Positions 54,988 through 64,000 of a stretch of DNA of 64,000 nucleotides are shown here, one piece after another; position 1 is the stretch's first letter, and each line of letters opens with the position of its first letter. The notes beneath the pieces were generated by a model. That model was not told the origin of the DNA. It ran no database searches and saw only the letters and a program-made list of their open reading frames with translations. The position numbers and the translations under genes were made by a program. Location: assembly GCF_963675165.1 (NCBI RefSeq), contig NC_087390.1, positions 1,755,501 to 1,819,500 on the forward strand, in the 5' to 3' direction. The stretch comes from Halichondria panicea (Eukaryota; Porifera; Demospongiae; Suberitida; Halichondriidae).

Positions 54988-55647
54988 TTGATCTGTACAG
55001 TTATAGATACGTATTTTTCATCATAGTTTGTATGTTTTTGTCTATCATGTTTTCAGAACAATTGTGTACGTTAGTTAATTGCCTCATAATTATGATGCTT
55101 GTCAAGCACACTCGCTATATATATACGGTATAATTATTCTTTCTGCGGCTGTTTTAAGTGTCCATTGAAATCTGTTTGCAATAGCGAATAATGATAATTA
55201 CATGTTCAAATAATGGAAACAAAATTTGTTAGTACATTAAACCTCTGTTTAATTGTCAAAAAAAACCCTCCTATATACCACATCCATACAGTGAACATGC
55301 AAATTGATTTTTGAGCTTGTATTAACAATAGACGGAATAAAAATTGAAACCCACTCTCACTCTAATAGCAACGTGACTCGTGACCATTTAGGAAAAGTGT
55401 TGACGCTCCACTAATTTATATTCCTGATTATATGCACCACTTAATTGTACGAGTGTGTATGTGTCTGCGCCCACTTCAAAGATTAATATAGTTTCACTCA
55501 GGAATGCAATACCGGCAATATTATTATAATTATGGAACTGTTGTCAATAGATATTGCTCTCTGCTTTGTACTGCCTATAAATAGTTACAGTATATATAGT
55601 GTTTAACAACCATCCCTATAATTGTATGTATAATATATCTGTTAATT
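54988..55647. other. Flanks between copies 14 and 15
   Basis: The 3' module (GTCTATCATGTTTTCAGAAC) and sequence shared with 22130-22290, then the 5' module (GAAACCCACTCTCACTCTAA at about 55347). No gene. Confidence 0.6.
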
Positions 55648-56043
55648 ATGAGACAATAAATCTACGCAGCCCTCTGGTATTAAGGAATGGCTGCAAGTCC
55701 AAGGGAGCCTTTCTCATTCTTGTCTGGATTAGGCTGTTGACTATACTTATTACCTGTATATCAGTTTCTCGTGTGTTCACGCCTGATGCCACTTGTTCAG
55801 TTTTTCGGCGTTTGCTCGCAATATTGGTTGATGAGACAATTGTTTGGATGGTGTATGACACTTGTGTTGATTTCTTACTTTATTAACATCACATTAACAG
55901 AGTTAGAGTAGGCATCAGTCTGCTTGGATTCATCCTGTACTGCCTCCTGGCTCGCTGGTACAAGAGGAGAGTTAAAATGAGGACTACAATGCACACAGAG
56001 TGGTAGGAGATCTATGATCGATACTTGTCAGTTTATTACTGAC
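55648..56043 (+). pseudogene. POT/SLC15-like transporter, copy 15 (internally deleted)
   Basis: Only the two ends remain. The N-terminal motif is damaged (RNGCKS fused to KGAF, losing CKYRVRWFYS), helix 1 follows, then divergent sequence joins to the tail GISLLGFILYCLLARWYKRR. Just upstream of the ATG is TTAATT where other copies have TT (55642-55647). Confidence 0.8.
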
Positions 56044-56097
56044 TGTCTCTTTTGGTTTATAATTATGTACCCATGCATGTAACTATAATTATTTGTA

Positions 56098-56590
56098 GCC
56101 ATGAGTTTGTGCTATACCCAGTGATACGTAACAAACTTCCCAGCATCCTTAGAAGAATTGGGATAATTTCTTTCTTCATCACGGCTCTTAGTATTGTGTT
56201 TCTGATTCTGGAACTACTAGCAAATACGGTGATTTAGTTGCAATCAAGTATGTTACAATTGTCTTTATTTCAATTTCTAAAGGTTTGCTCACAATGTTGC
56301 TTTTTAGCGCCATGTTAGAGTTAGTTTGTGCTCAAGCCCCATACAACATGAGAGGATGGTTTGGAGGGTGTATGGTGTTGGTGTTGTTATCATCTGCTAT
56401 TATTGGCTTCTATATTCCTTCAAACATCATATCAACAATATATGGAGTTAGAGTAGGCATCAGTCTGCTTGGATTCATCCTGTACTGCCTCCTGGCTCGC
56501 GGATACAAGAGGAGAGTTAGAAACGAGGACTACAATGCACACAGAGTGGTGGAGGAGGTCTATGATCGATACTTGTCAGCTCAGCATTGA
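56098..56590 (+). pseudogene. POT/SLC15-like transporter, copy 16 (C-terminal third)
   Basis: Starts at HEFVLYPVIRNKLPSILRR, has one frameshift after LELL (AACACGGTGATT-type region, about 56222), then is open from 56285 through CAQAPYNMRGWFGG to DRYLSAQH. It is preceded by unrelated AT-rich sequence, so the 5' part was lost. Confidence 0.85.
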
Positions 56591-56935
56591 TTTCAGTTTT
56601 TAATTGCATACATGCATCTGGCTGTTTAAATATCAATGTATAATTATATGTGTAGTGCGCTTTAGTGTATTGTTTTTGTGACATTTATGTATATACGTAT
56701 TGATTTACAGTATCTATATATAGTAGACCTATTTGTAACTGTGATTAATTGGTGTTTTGTAGTGCCAAGCTCAATGCAGTTAAGTGCATGCAAGCTAGTT
56801 TGTGCTCAGTCTATATTTACCGTATGTACCCTGTATTTGAAGGGGATATGTAAAAAAAAAGTAAACGAATTATTCAGTGATTAGTCTATAGAGTTTGTGA
56901 TCATAAATTTTTGTAATATGTATTGAACTTTGCAG
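56591..56935. other. 3' flank of copy 16 leading into a USP40-like exon
   Basis: Parallel to 43570-43830 in its first half. The second half, from about 56870 (TTATTCAGTGATTAGTCTA), is the intron preceding USP40-like exon C, as at 47180 and 48280. The transporter flank and this intron are directly fused. Confidence 0.65.
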
Positions 56936-57032
56936 ATATGAGTATGATATCGCCATCAACACACTTCAACTTATCATTCATTTCTCACTGGAGTTTGTGC
57001 TGGCCAACGGAGCACTGCAGAGAATTGACGAG
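56936..57032 (+). pseudogene. Orphan USP40-like exon C, third copy
   Basis: A 97-bp exon with both splice sites intact and the same phases as 48333-48429: RYEYDIAINTLQLIIHFSLE then FVLANGALQRIDE. It differs by one residue at the end. There is no exon B before it nor exon D after it in this neighbourhood. Confidence 0.7.
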
Positions 57033-58584
57033 GTAGGTGTGGTTTGTTATGTTACGGAAATATATAATTATGTAGTTGTACAGTGGAAACCCTAAGTGAA
57101 TCTTTAAATAGAGGCACCTCTAGTAAAAATCTTACGAGCACCCCAGTGCATAATGCCTCGAGGCAAGTTTGCTTTGGTCAAAAAGTAGATAAGAGAAGAA
57201 GTAAAGATGATCTTCAAGGTAAAAGTATAGAGCTATAGCTATGATCATAGAACTTTAGTGTTATGCATGTACATGTACTGTACATGTACATGTATATATA
57301 TATATGTCATTGTGATAACATAGTGCTTTTCCTGTCAATGAATAATAATAAAAAGGAACGGATCTGCATAGAGGTCAGAATTTACAATGACTGCTACATT
57401 TACAGCTCTTTTCACTCTAATGGTAGCTAAACCAATAGGTAGCGCTTTAGTGCAAGGCAAACTCATTACATACATTTTGTGCGAACAGATGGTACTTGCT
57501 ATAATTATACGAACGATTCTGAAGAGACTGCAACAGCCTCGAGGCATAATCAGGACACTCAACCAAGTCCCAACTCAATAGAAGCATATAGAAATTAAAC
57601 TTTTAAATTATGTAGGAGACCACTGTCAACAAACATGTCCATATCGACATTCACTGCGTGCGTACACATACTTTGTGAGACCTACATTTTACCATTTATT
57701 ATTATAGTGGTGCATTATTATATTTGCCGAAAAATGCGAATCAGGTGAGGATCACCAAATAGAAAAGTTGCAAAGACTTCTGGTATTGCGTGATCACTTA
57801 TGATTGATATTTGACAGCTCAGCATTGGCTTTAATTTAGATAGATTATGTATATTTTTCATCATAATTTATTTAAGCAAATGTGGATCAAATTATCTACC
57901 CAATAATTATACTGCCATGCTGCAGCAAGCCCAGCCCTTCCCCTACTCCCAAGGCAACTCCAGTCCCTCCCCACAAGGCTCCATCACCACCACTATCACT
58001 CAAGGTTGCTTCTGCCCCTCTCAATCTGGATCTATAGCAGTCTGAAGGATCTCTACTCTATAATTATAAGAACAGATTTTATAATAGTCTAAGGAACAAT
58101 TTATTTTGTGCAAACAGTTGTATAGTTTAGCAGGCTAGCAGGTAGAGTCAGCAATAATTTTTAGTGAAAAGACTTGAAGTTTATCTAGCAACGTTTCTCG
58201 GACCTTTGTACGTGGGTGTAATGGCTTGTTGTCATAGTTACTTATCTGAGATGAGGGGGCGACTGACTATAAACAGTAGCCACAAAGATGAATTTTGTTA
58301 ACCTCTGCACCATTATTATGCATGAGAGAGACTCTAAATTAGCTACCGCTAGCTAGCTAGCTATAGCCATGCTGCCGTACTATTAAACTGACCAGCTATT
58401 CATTGGCTCCAGCTATATTAAAGAAACTATAAAGACATAAGACAAGTATAATATAATATAAGCAGAGGGCAGCTCAGTAAGTCTGATGTGGATCATTGAT
58501 CTACTATTGTACAATTCCTACAGGGTTGTGTCCATTGCCGACCGATAGTCGACTACCCACCTGATCTCACCCCACACACACACA
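57033..58584. other. Repeat spacer and upstream region of the USP40-like gene
   Basis: 57071-57553 is a repeat related to 49210-49530 (with AGCT added at 57238-57241). 57800-57830 is a scrap of transporter tail with its TTTGACAGCTCAGCATTGG end. 57931-58036 is a Ser/Pro/Lys-rich open stretch ending in TAG that might be an old terminal exon. A run of GCTAGCTAGCTAGCTA is at about 58346. A polypyrimidine-AG (TTCCTACAG) at about 58523 precedes the start codon by about 60 bp, suggesting a 5'UTR intron. Confidence 0.5.
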
Positions 58585-61500
58585 ATGCTTGAGGGTCTGT
58601 TTGACGAGGAGACTGTCGAGTATGATGCAAAGTCTGCCACGGCAGGGGGTAACGAGAGCTCACGAGTGCCCCGCCCACCCACCCCCCGGAACAACACGAG
58701 GCTGCATGTGTGGTCTCAGTAACCTTGGTGCCACCTGCTACCTCAACTCATTGTTACAGACTCTGCATTTCACTCCAGAGTTGAGAGGTGAGCCAGTTTT
58801 TATCCTGTTCATAAAAGTTGAGTTTTATAAGTACTGAAGCAATGGGAATTAGCTAGGTGACTTGTGTACATAACTCTATGGATGGTAGTATCCAGTTTAC
58901 TGTTGAGAGTGAATGAACACGACTGAATGCAAGTGAAGGTCATGATGTGACTGAGTGGGCGAGTGGTTGAAGAGCCACGGCTAGGGGAATGGAAGTTGAT
59001 GCTTGTTTTGTGATTCCTAAAAGTTAACTGTGTTTAGTCATACAGCAGCTCTATAAAATTGTGTCAAGGTGGTGTGTGTTGGTTGGCAAGTGGGCAGATT
59101 TCAGTGTTATTGGTTCTCACCTCATGTGTCAGTATCTGTTAGCTCAACAAGTAATGTGCTCTCAATGAACACCACCATTAATGAATCTACCCACTGTACT
59201 GCAGAGGAACTATTCAAACTGACTGAGACAGAGTTGGGCATCTTCTCCACTCAGGAGGGAGCAGACAACTCCACGGTAACCAGGAGCACTATAATTATTA
59301 ACTATTTGCAGTTGTCTAGGAAAAATTAACGCCCTATATAGTGGAACACACACTTTATACAGTGTTTTACGGATGTGGCCTTTGTTGAGAAGTTCTACAC
59401 GAACTATTCATTTGGGACCTGTGGGCTTTTGTTCAGAGGGTGGTCGTTAAGAGAGGTTCCATTGTAGTTTGATTATTGTCATGGCTGCCCTCTGGCTGTT
59501 TAGCACATCTCTGTCTGTCTGTGCTCAGGTGCGAGTGATTCCTGTCCAGCTGCAGAAGTTGTTTGCCAATCTCCTTCTGCTCAACCAGCAGAGTTGCAGT
59601 GTGGACGCTCTCACAAACAGCTTTGGTTGGAGCAACAGTGAGGTATGTGGTTAATGCAATAACAGCATGAATATTGAATATGAAGTAGGGAGCATTGTTT
59701 GTAGAGCAGTGCTGATCCACTGTACAACTATACATCACCGAGGGTTACAAGTGGTACAGCCTTATAACACTCTAAATCTTGCTTTCACAATAATATTATT
59801 AGTGCATTATAATTATTAGTTGTTAACGTACGTATTATAAACAGAAGGTGTATGCCCTAGCTTTGGTAATGTATAGTAATTTCTCCCACTCTCAATCGAG
59901 CCACTCACCACTCGCTTCCCCACTGTCTCTCCCTCCATTCTCAGGAGTTCCAGCAGCACGATGTGCAGGAGTTGAATCGGATACTGTTCAGTGCCATCGA
60001 GTCCTCTTTACTGGGCACCTCAGGAGAGCAGCTCATCTCTAAGCTCTATCATGGTGTCTTTGTGCAACAGGTAAGTAAGTGAGTGTTATAGATATTGCAA
60101 TGTACACAATTAGAACTGGCTAAGTAACAGAATCCTCTATCCTCCACACTTTCCCTTTCTTCCCCACTACCCCCTACTCCCTTTCTGAAGGTACAGCAAT
60201 CTATTTTCCTAACTTCAATTACCCTCTCCTTCCGTCAGATAATCTGTCAGGTGTGTGGCCGTGTGAGTGAAAGGGAACAAGAATACCTAGACCTGGCCGT
60301 AGCCCTCTCCACTAGCCCCACTTTGGAGGGGGTGCTCCAGGAGTCGTACATCGAACAGGAGTTGCTGGAGGGAGCCAACCAATATCGTTGTGAGAAGTGT
60401 GGCAAGCTCGTCGACGCTAAGAGGGTGAGAGTTGCACTCTTAAATGACAAACTACTCGTTCACTGTTGCCATAGTGATGTGCCCAGAATTTTGAAGTGGT
60501 GGCTATTATCATTTTTTGCCTAACCTGTGGTAAACTATATACTATAGGCCTAGAAGGTGGTTAGTACCAACCACCACCGACCAGTGTAGGCACATCACTG
60601 TAGTCTGTTAGAAGAAATTGTGAAGAATATTACAACATTGCTATATATGCCTCAGGGCTGCAAGATTCGGCAGCTGCCACAGATCCTCACGATAGCCCTC
60701 CTAAGGTTTCTCTATGACTACGAGAAGGGTGAGAGATACAAGGTAAGAAACTGGTAGTAGTACAATGTTTGAGCTACTTACTTAAGACCGCAAATTGCGT
60801 AGTTGCTATGTATGGGAAAAGAAACGTTTTACGTGTGCTTATAACTTGGCTGACCGTACAATAGACACATTTCAAGTATTCCAAACTATAACCTCCAGGA
60901 CACTAGCAAATTCAAGTTCCCACTTGAGTTGGAAATGGCCCTCTACTGTGAGGATGGCTCTGTGGGGGGTAGCAGTGTGTACGAGCTGTTCTCGGTGGTC
61001 ATTCACAGTGGCAGCACTCACTCCGGACACTACACTGCCTACATTCGGGACATTGATGGACTTGGAACTTGGGCTTCCCCCGTGAGTCAACCTTATCTCT
61101 GTAGACTGTCCATACATGTACTTTATTATATTATGCCTTTAGTACTTCTACATTCTCATTCGGTGGTTTCATATTCTTGACAATGTTAGGGAGTACCTGT
61201 TGGTACAGTAAGAGTATAATTGTACAGGGAATGCCTATATAAAGGGGCACAACGTTTTGGCCATTATTATACTGAGTTGAAGAGTTGTTTTGTACTTACT
61301 CATTTGAGACCTGGATACCTGGCTTTTATATCACAGCTAGTTGACCCCTCTTCAGTGGTGGAAGAGTTACATTAATTGTAGCTACACATATTACTCCACC
61401 CCCTCCCCTCCCAGGACGAGGAAGTGGTCCAGTTGCCACGGGACCCGGCCTCTGGTAGTGTGGACCTCATTGACTTTGATAACCCTGCCGACCTCATGTT

Positions 61501-62001
61501 GGAGCTACTCAAACATTGTGGAGGGTCTGCCACCATCTCCAAGCTCACTAAGGTGTGTGGGGGGTCACAACGGTGTGTGGTGGGTTAATTTACTGAACAA
61601 TCGTAGTGTGTAATGTATATAATTGTTAGGGAGCTTTATAGCACATGCACTGTTTTGATGGAAATTATCTGTTTGCAGGCTCTACAGGACAAGACTGGAG
61701 TGACGTGGAACAAGAGGTTCAAGAAGCAGTTTGGCCCCATTACAAAGGTGAGGTCACTTCTCCAGGGTAGCTACAGTATGACTGTAAACTTAACTTACTT
61801 CGATACCTAAGCTGATCAAAGTATTATTGTGCATTTGGTTGCCAAATATGTGTGATTTAAAATGTGTTATCAAATTGCCATTTTGTGATATAGAACTATT
61901 AACTACTCCCCCACACACGCACAGTTCCTGGGTAGCTGTCCCGACTTGTTCTCAGTCAATGAATCTAACCTAGTGTCACTGGGTGGAGCCAACAAGACAA
62001 G
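58585..62001 (+). CDS. USP40: USP40-like ubiquitin-specific protease, catalytic exons 1-10
   Basis: Ten exons by GT-AG and phase: 58585-58787, 59205-59275, 59529-59642, 59945-60070, 60239-60424, 60656-60742, 60899-61081, 61415-61552, 61679-61747, 61925-62001; about 418 codons, the catalytic third of a ~1200-residue family protein. Seen: N-terminus MLEGLFDEE and PRPPTPR, the Cys box NLGATCYLNSLLQTLHFTPE, QQHDVQELNRIL, two CxxC knuckles (CQVCG, CEKCG), and the His box HSGHYTAYIRDIDGLGTW. It removes ubiquitin from proteins by a Cys-His-Asp mechanism. Oddity: between the N-terminus and the Cys box the frame changes in CATGTGTGGTCTC (the upstream frame reaches TAA at 58720-58722), equivalent to two missing bases in a GTGTGT run; an error, a null allele or an alternative start (ATG at 58706 or a downstream-frame ATG such as 58631) would explain it. 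Exon 10 ends in phase 2 and no following exon is visible by 64 kb. Confidence 0.82.
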
Positions 62002-63052
62002 GTGTGGGGTGGGGTATGAATCAAGTGATTGGTAAAGATCATTAATGCAACAAAATACATTACGGTGATTACATGCATTACGGTGATTACATGCATTACG
62101 ATGATTACACCCATTACTGTAATTACATACATTATGGTGATTACACCCATTACAGTGATTACACCCATTACACACTTATTACAGTGATTAGTTATTAGTA
62201 AAACCAGTAGGTTTTACATAGGATTGGCAGTGGGTTTACCCGTGTTTAGCAATATTTCAATTATTTTGACTCATGTTCAAACTGTTCTATCTCTGCAGGG
62301 AAAGGCCACATCAAGAAACTTGCTAGACAGATAGTTTATTTAGCCTTTTCTCTCTTTGTATCTCTCATTTCATAATCCATGAACATTTTAATGAATGAAT
62401 ATTGTCATTTTAAAAATTGTACTATTTCTACGTTTCACCGCTCTTTGTCTGACTGACTAAGCAAGTAAGTAAGTGAGTAAGTAAGTTTCTTGCCCAGCAT
62501 TTGCTCCAAGTACAGCCATCTCCAGGACATTCTACACAGGATTTCCAAACGACTACAACCTGGATTAAAAAGCGCTTCTTTAGATTTGCGATTGCTTCCA
62601 CAAGGCAGATGACCTCTCAGTCTCTATTTCTCTTACCTAGACAATTCCGCCATCTTTAATGACTCAGCAATTGCGTTGTGGCCAATAATTAATAATAGAT
62701 AGGCGTGGCTAATAAACCGTGCCTAAAATCAGTGCAGTGCTTTTCCAGAGCCTGAGGTGTTGCTTTTCTTCACACTGTTCAGCTCTAGCTCCCTTTCTCT
62801 GACAGGCATGCTATATGCACTGGCTAGATATCATGCTCTTAATGGCTGTCATTTAATACTGATTCACAAATTCAACATATCAAGCAATATTACTCATTAC
62901 TATAATTAGTATAGCTAATTATTAGTCCAGAGATATTCGAGAAGATATCTGATTAGTCCTGTCTTCTCTTCTTGAACTTCTGTACTGCCTCTTGACTTTC
63001 CACTTTTATGCATGTCATGATACGTAAACTGTACTGAAAAAGAAAGGGAATC
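62002..63052. other. Region beyond exon 10, no confirmed exon
   Basis: A possible short terminal exon follows CTCTGCAG at 62298, in phase with exon 10, and would end within ten codons (TAG at about 62326); this would give a truncated protein and is speculative. A minisatellite lies at 62040-62190, a short AAGT-type repeat near 62460-62485. Otherwise AT-rich with nothing recognised. Confidence 0.4.
62040..62190. repeat. Minisatellite, ~18-bp unit
   Basis: Seven to eight imperfect units of ATTACGGTGATTACATGC and variants (CACCCATTACAGTGATTA). Both strands give open but repetitive frames that are not genes. Confidence 0.85.
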
Positions 63053-64000
63053 CAGGGGCGGATCCAGGATTTAAGGAAGGGGGGTTCTTATAGTAATTCT
63101 TGTCCGCGCAAAAAGTTCACTCGGTGCGCAGCGCCGAAATTTTTGTGACCACGCCCCTTTTAAAGTACCACGCCCACTAATTAACCCTCATGTTCTCCCT
63201 CATGATTTATAAACACAGGAGAGATGGTTGTGACTGGAGGAGAGATAGTAGTGGTCCCCAGTGGAAAGACAGCCGGTGGTGGCTGGTGAAGAGGAGACTT
63301 GGCTATATATAGACTTGTAGAACTTGACCATCAATATATTATTGATTTTATAGCAATTATACATGTAAGTATGCAGTGTCATGCACTCTCCCTTACCTGA
63401 AACTTTCCTCTTCTTACACCAGGAGTCAAGGATTCATGGCTAGATATAATAATCGCTTGACCACAGTGCAAATCAATGTGGCTGCAGTAGCCAGCCCCAC
63501 CCTCTTGTTATGTAGACTCGCAAGCCACTCCCTTTTCTCTGATTGGACGGGGGCGGGAGAAAAGGGACTGGTGACTCTGGGACACATTTTGTGTCTCTAC
63601 CAGAATTTGGGTAGAGATTATTCATTGATTTTTCCACGTGATCCAAAAATTGCGTGAGGTTAAGTAGAATTGCGTAGCCTGCAAAAGTGATCGCGGGCTT
63701 CTTAGCTACAGTTTAAGAATGGATGCTAGTGCTAGAAAAGAGAAGATGATGGAGTAATAACATCATCAGGCATTCAGCTAGGATATAGTCATCTAAGACA
63801 CCAGCAGAGATTAGCTTGTTTTAGTTTTACGTGATGAGAACTGGCAGCCGAAAGTCATTGGTTGCCTAAAGCTTTTAATAACCTGTACAATACAAGACAG
63901 ATAATGGCAGACGGCAGCAGTTGAATTGAGAGTAGTCAGACTTGTACAAGCTGTCTTAAATCGCTGCCACTCCTCGGTTTAAAGAAGGACTGCCAAGATT
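63053..64000. mobile_element. CAGGGGCG-ended hAT-like element (left end) and following unassigned sequence
   Basis: The end CAGGGGCGGATCCAGGATTT and the CGCGCAAAAAG, GCGCAGCGCCGAAATTTTTG and CCACGCCC features up to about 63170 match the left part of the element at 12247. The opposite end is not in the window, so its extent is unknown. At 63530-63660 a GGGGGCGGG box and CTGATTGG (inverse CCAAT) occur together, which could be a promoter for a gene further right. No coding sequence is supported. Confidence 0.5.

Noticed and set aside
57262..57310. GTACATGTAC/TATATA run as a regulatory site
   Set aside because: A local run of small palindromes and TA repeats, common throughout the window; no positional link to a gene.
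61903..62175. Cys/Asn-rich minus-strand open frame (CNHRN repeats)
   Set aside because: It is the translation of the minisatellite at 62040-62190; the reading is produced by the repeat unit length.
63720..63760. Short ATG frame (MDASARKEKMME) as a first exon
   Set aside because: Twelve codons without splice site or similarity; the GC box and CCAAT upstream are suggestive only.
1..64000. tRNA or rRNA genes
   Set aside because: No cloverleaf with A and B box sequences or rRNA core sequence was recognised by eye; a covariance-model scan would be needed to exclude them.

Overview
The window is AT-rich animal DNA. An early-branching metazoan, most likely a demosponge of the Amphimedon type, fits best. 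The reasons are short-intron genes with canonical GT-AG junctions, an ubiquitin-specific protease recognisable as USP40, divergent single-exon TRAF-like RING/zf-TRAF/MATH genes, and a very dense load of short inverted-repeat elements. The species assignment is inference; nothing in the sequence proves it.

From about 2.8 to 56.6 kb, on the plus strand, lies a tandem array of intronless genes for a ~520-residue multi-pass membrane protein. It resembles the proton-coupled oligopeptide transporter family (POT/PTR2, SLC15 in animals) but lacks the ExxER motif of helix 1. Sixteen loci were recognised. Three have intact reading frames (26077-27633, 30769-32328, 50098-51666). One is broken by a single 2-bp insertion (20532-22102). 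The others are frameshifted, internally deleted, interrupted or reduced to end fragments. Flanking modules travel with the genes: a 5' module carrying the motif GAAACTGAAACCCACTCTC, and a 3' module around ATGTTCAGAACA. Orphan flanks (14.66-16.6 kb, 17.4-20.1 kb) show that units were lost as well as gained.

The plus-strand gene at 58.585-62.0 kb carries the first ten exons of a USP40-like deubiquitinase: N-terminus, Cys box, zinc ribbon and His box. Exons that belong further 3' in the same gene lie upstream, scattered through the array. A tandem pair of the next three exons is at 46.4-48.4 kb, another copy of the third is at 56.9 kb, and four copies of a later exon are at 16.3, 16.8, 28.4 and 44.0 kb. 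A candidate further exon is at 9.7 kb. The array therefore seems to have grown by segmental duplications that carried pieces of this gene.

On the minus strand are two complete TRAF-like genes (10760-12217, 38531-39853), one deleted copy (36597-37462) and a 3' scrap (45018-45092). Mobile elements include a 5'-truncated LINE inserted in a transporter pseudogene (41.84-42.97 kb), a Mutator-like 741-bp element with 59-bp perfect terminal repeats and a 9-bp target duplication, a pogo/Tigger-like MITE, CAGGGGCG-ended hAT-like elements, a 1.9-kb element with palindromic subterminal arrays, and several other MITEs.

The most unusual signal is mutational. When paralogous stretches are compared, many small insertions are 2, 4, 6 or 10 bp long and self-complementary. 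They often convert a short word X into X-X'-X, where X' is the reverse complement (CT to CTAGCT, TG to TGCATG, AA to AATTAA, CAA to CAATTGCAA, CCA to CCATGGCCA, TGT to TGTACATGT). The pattern recurs at independent sites, inside and outside genes, and accounts for many of the frameshifts in the array.
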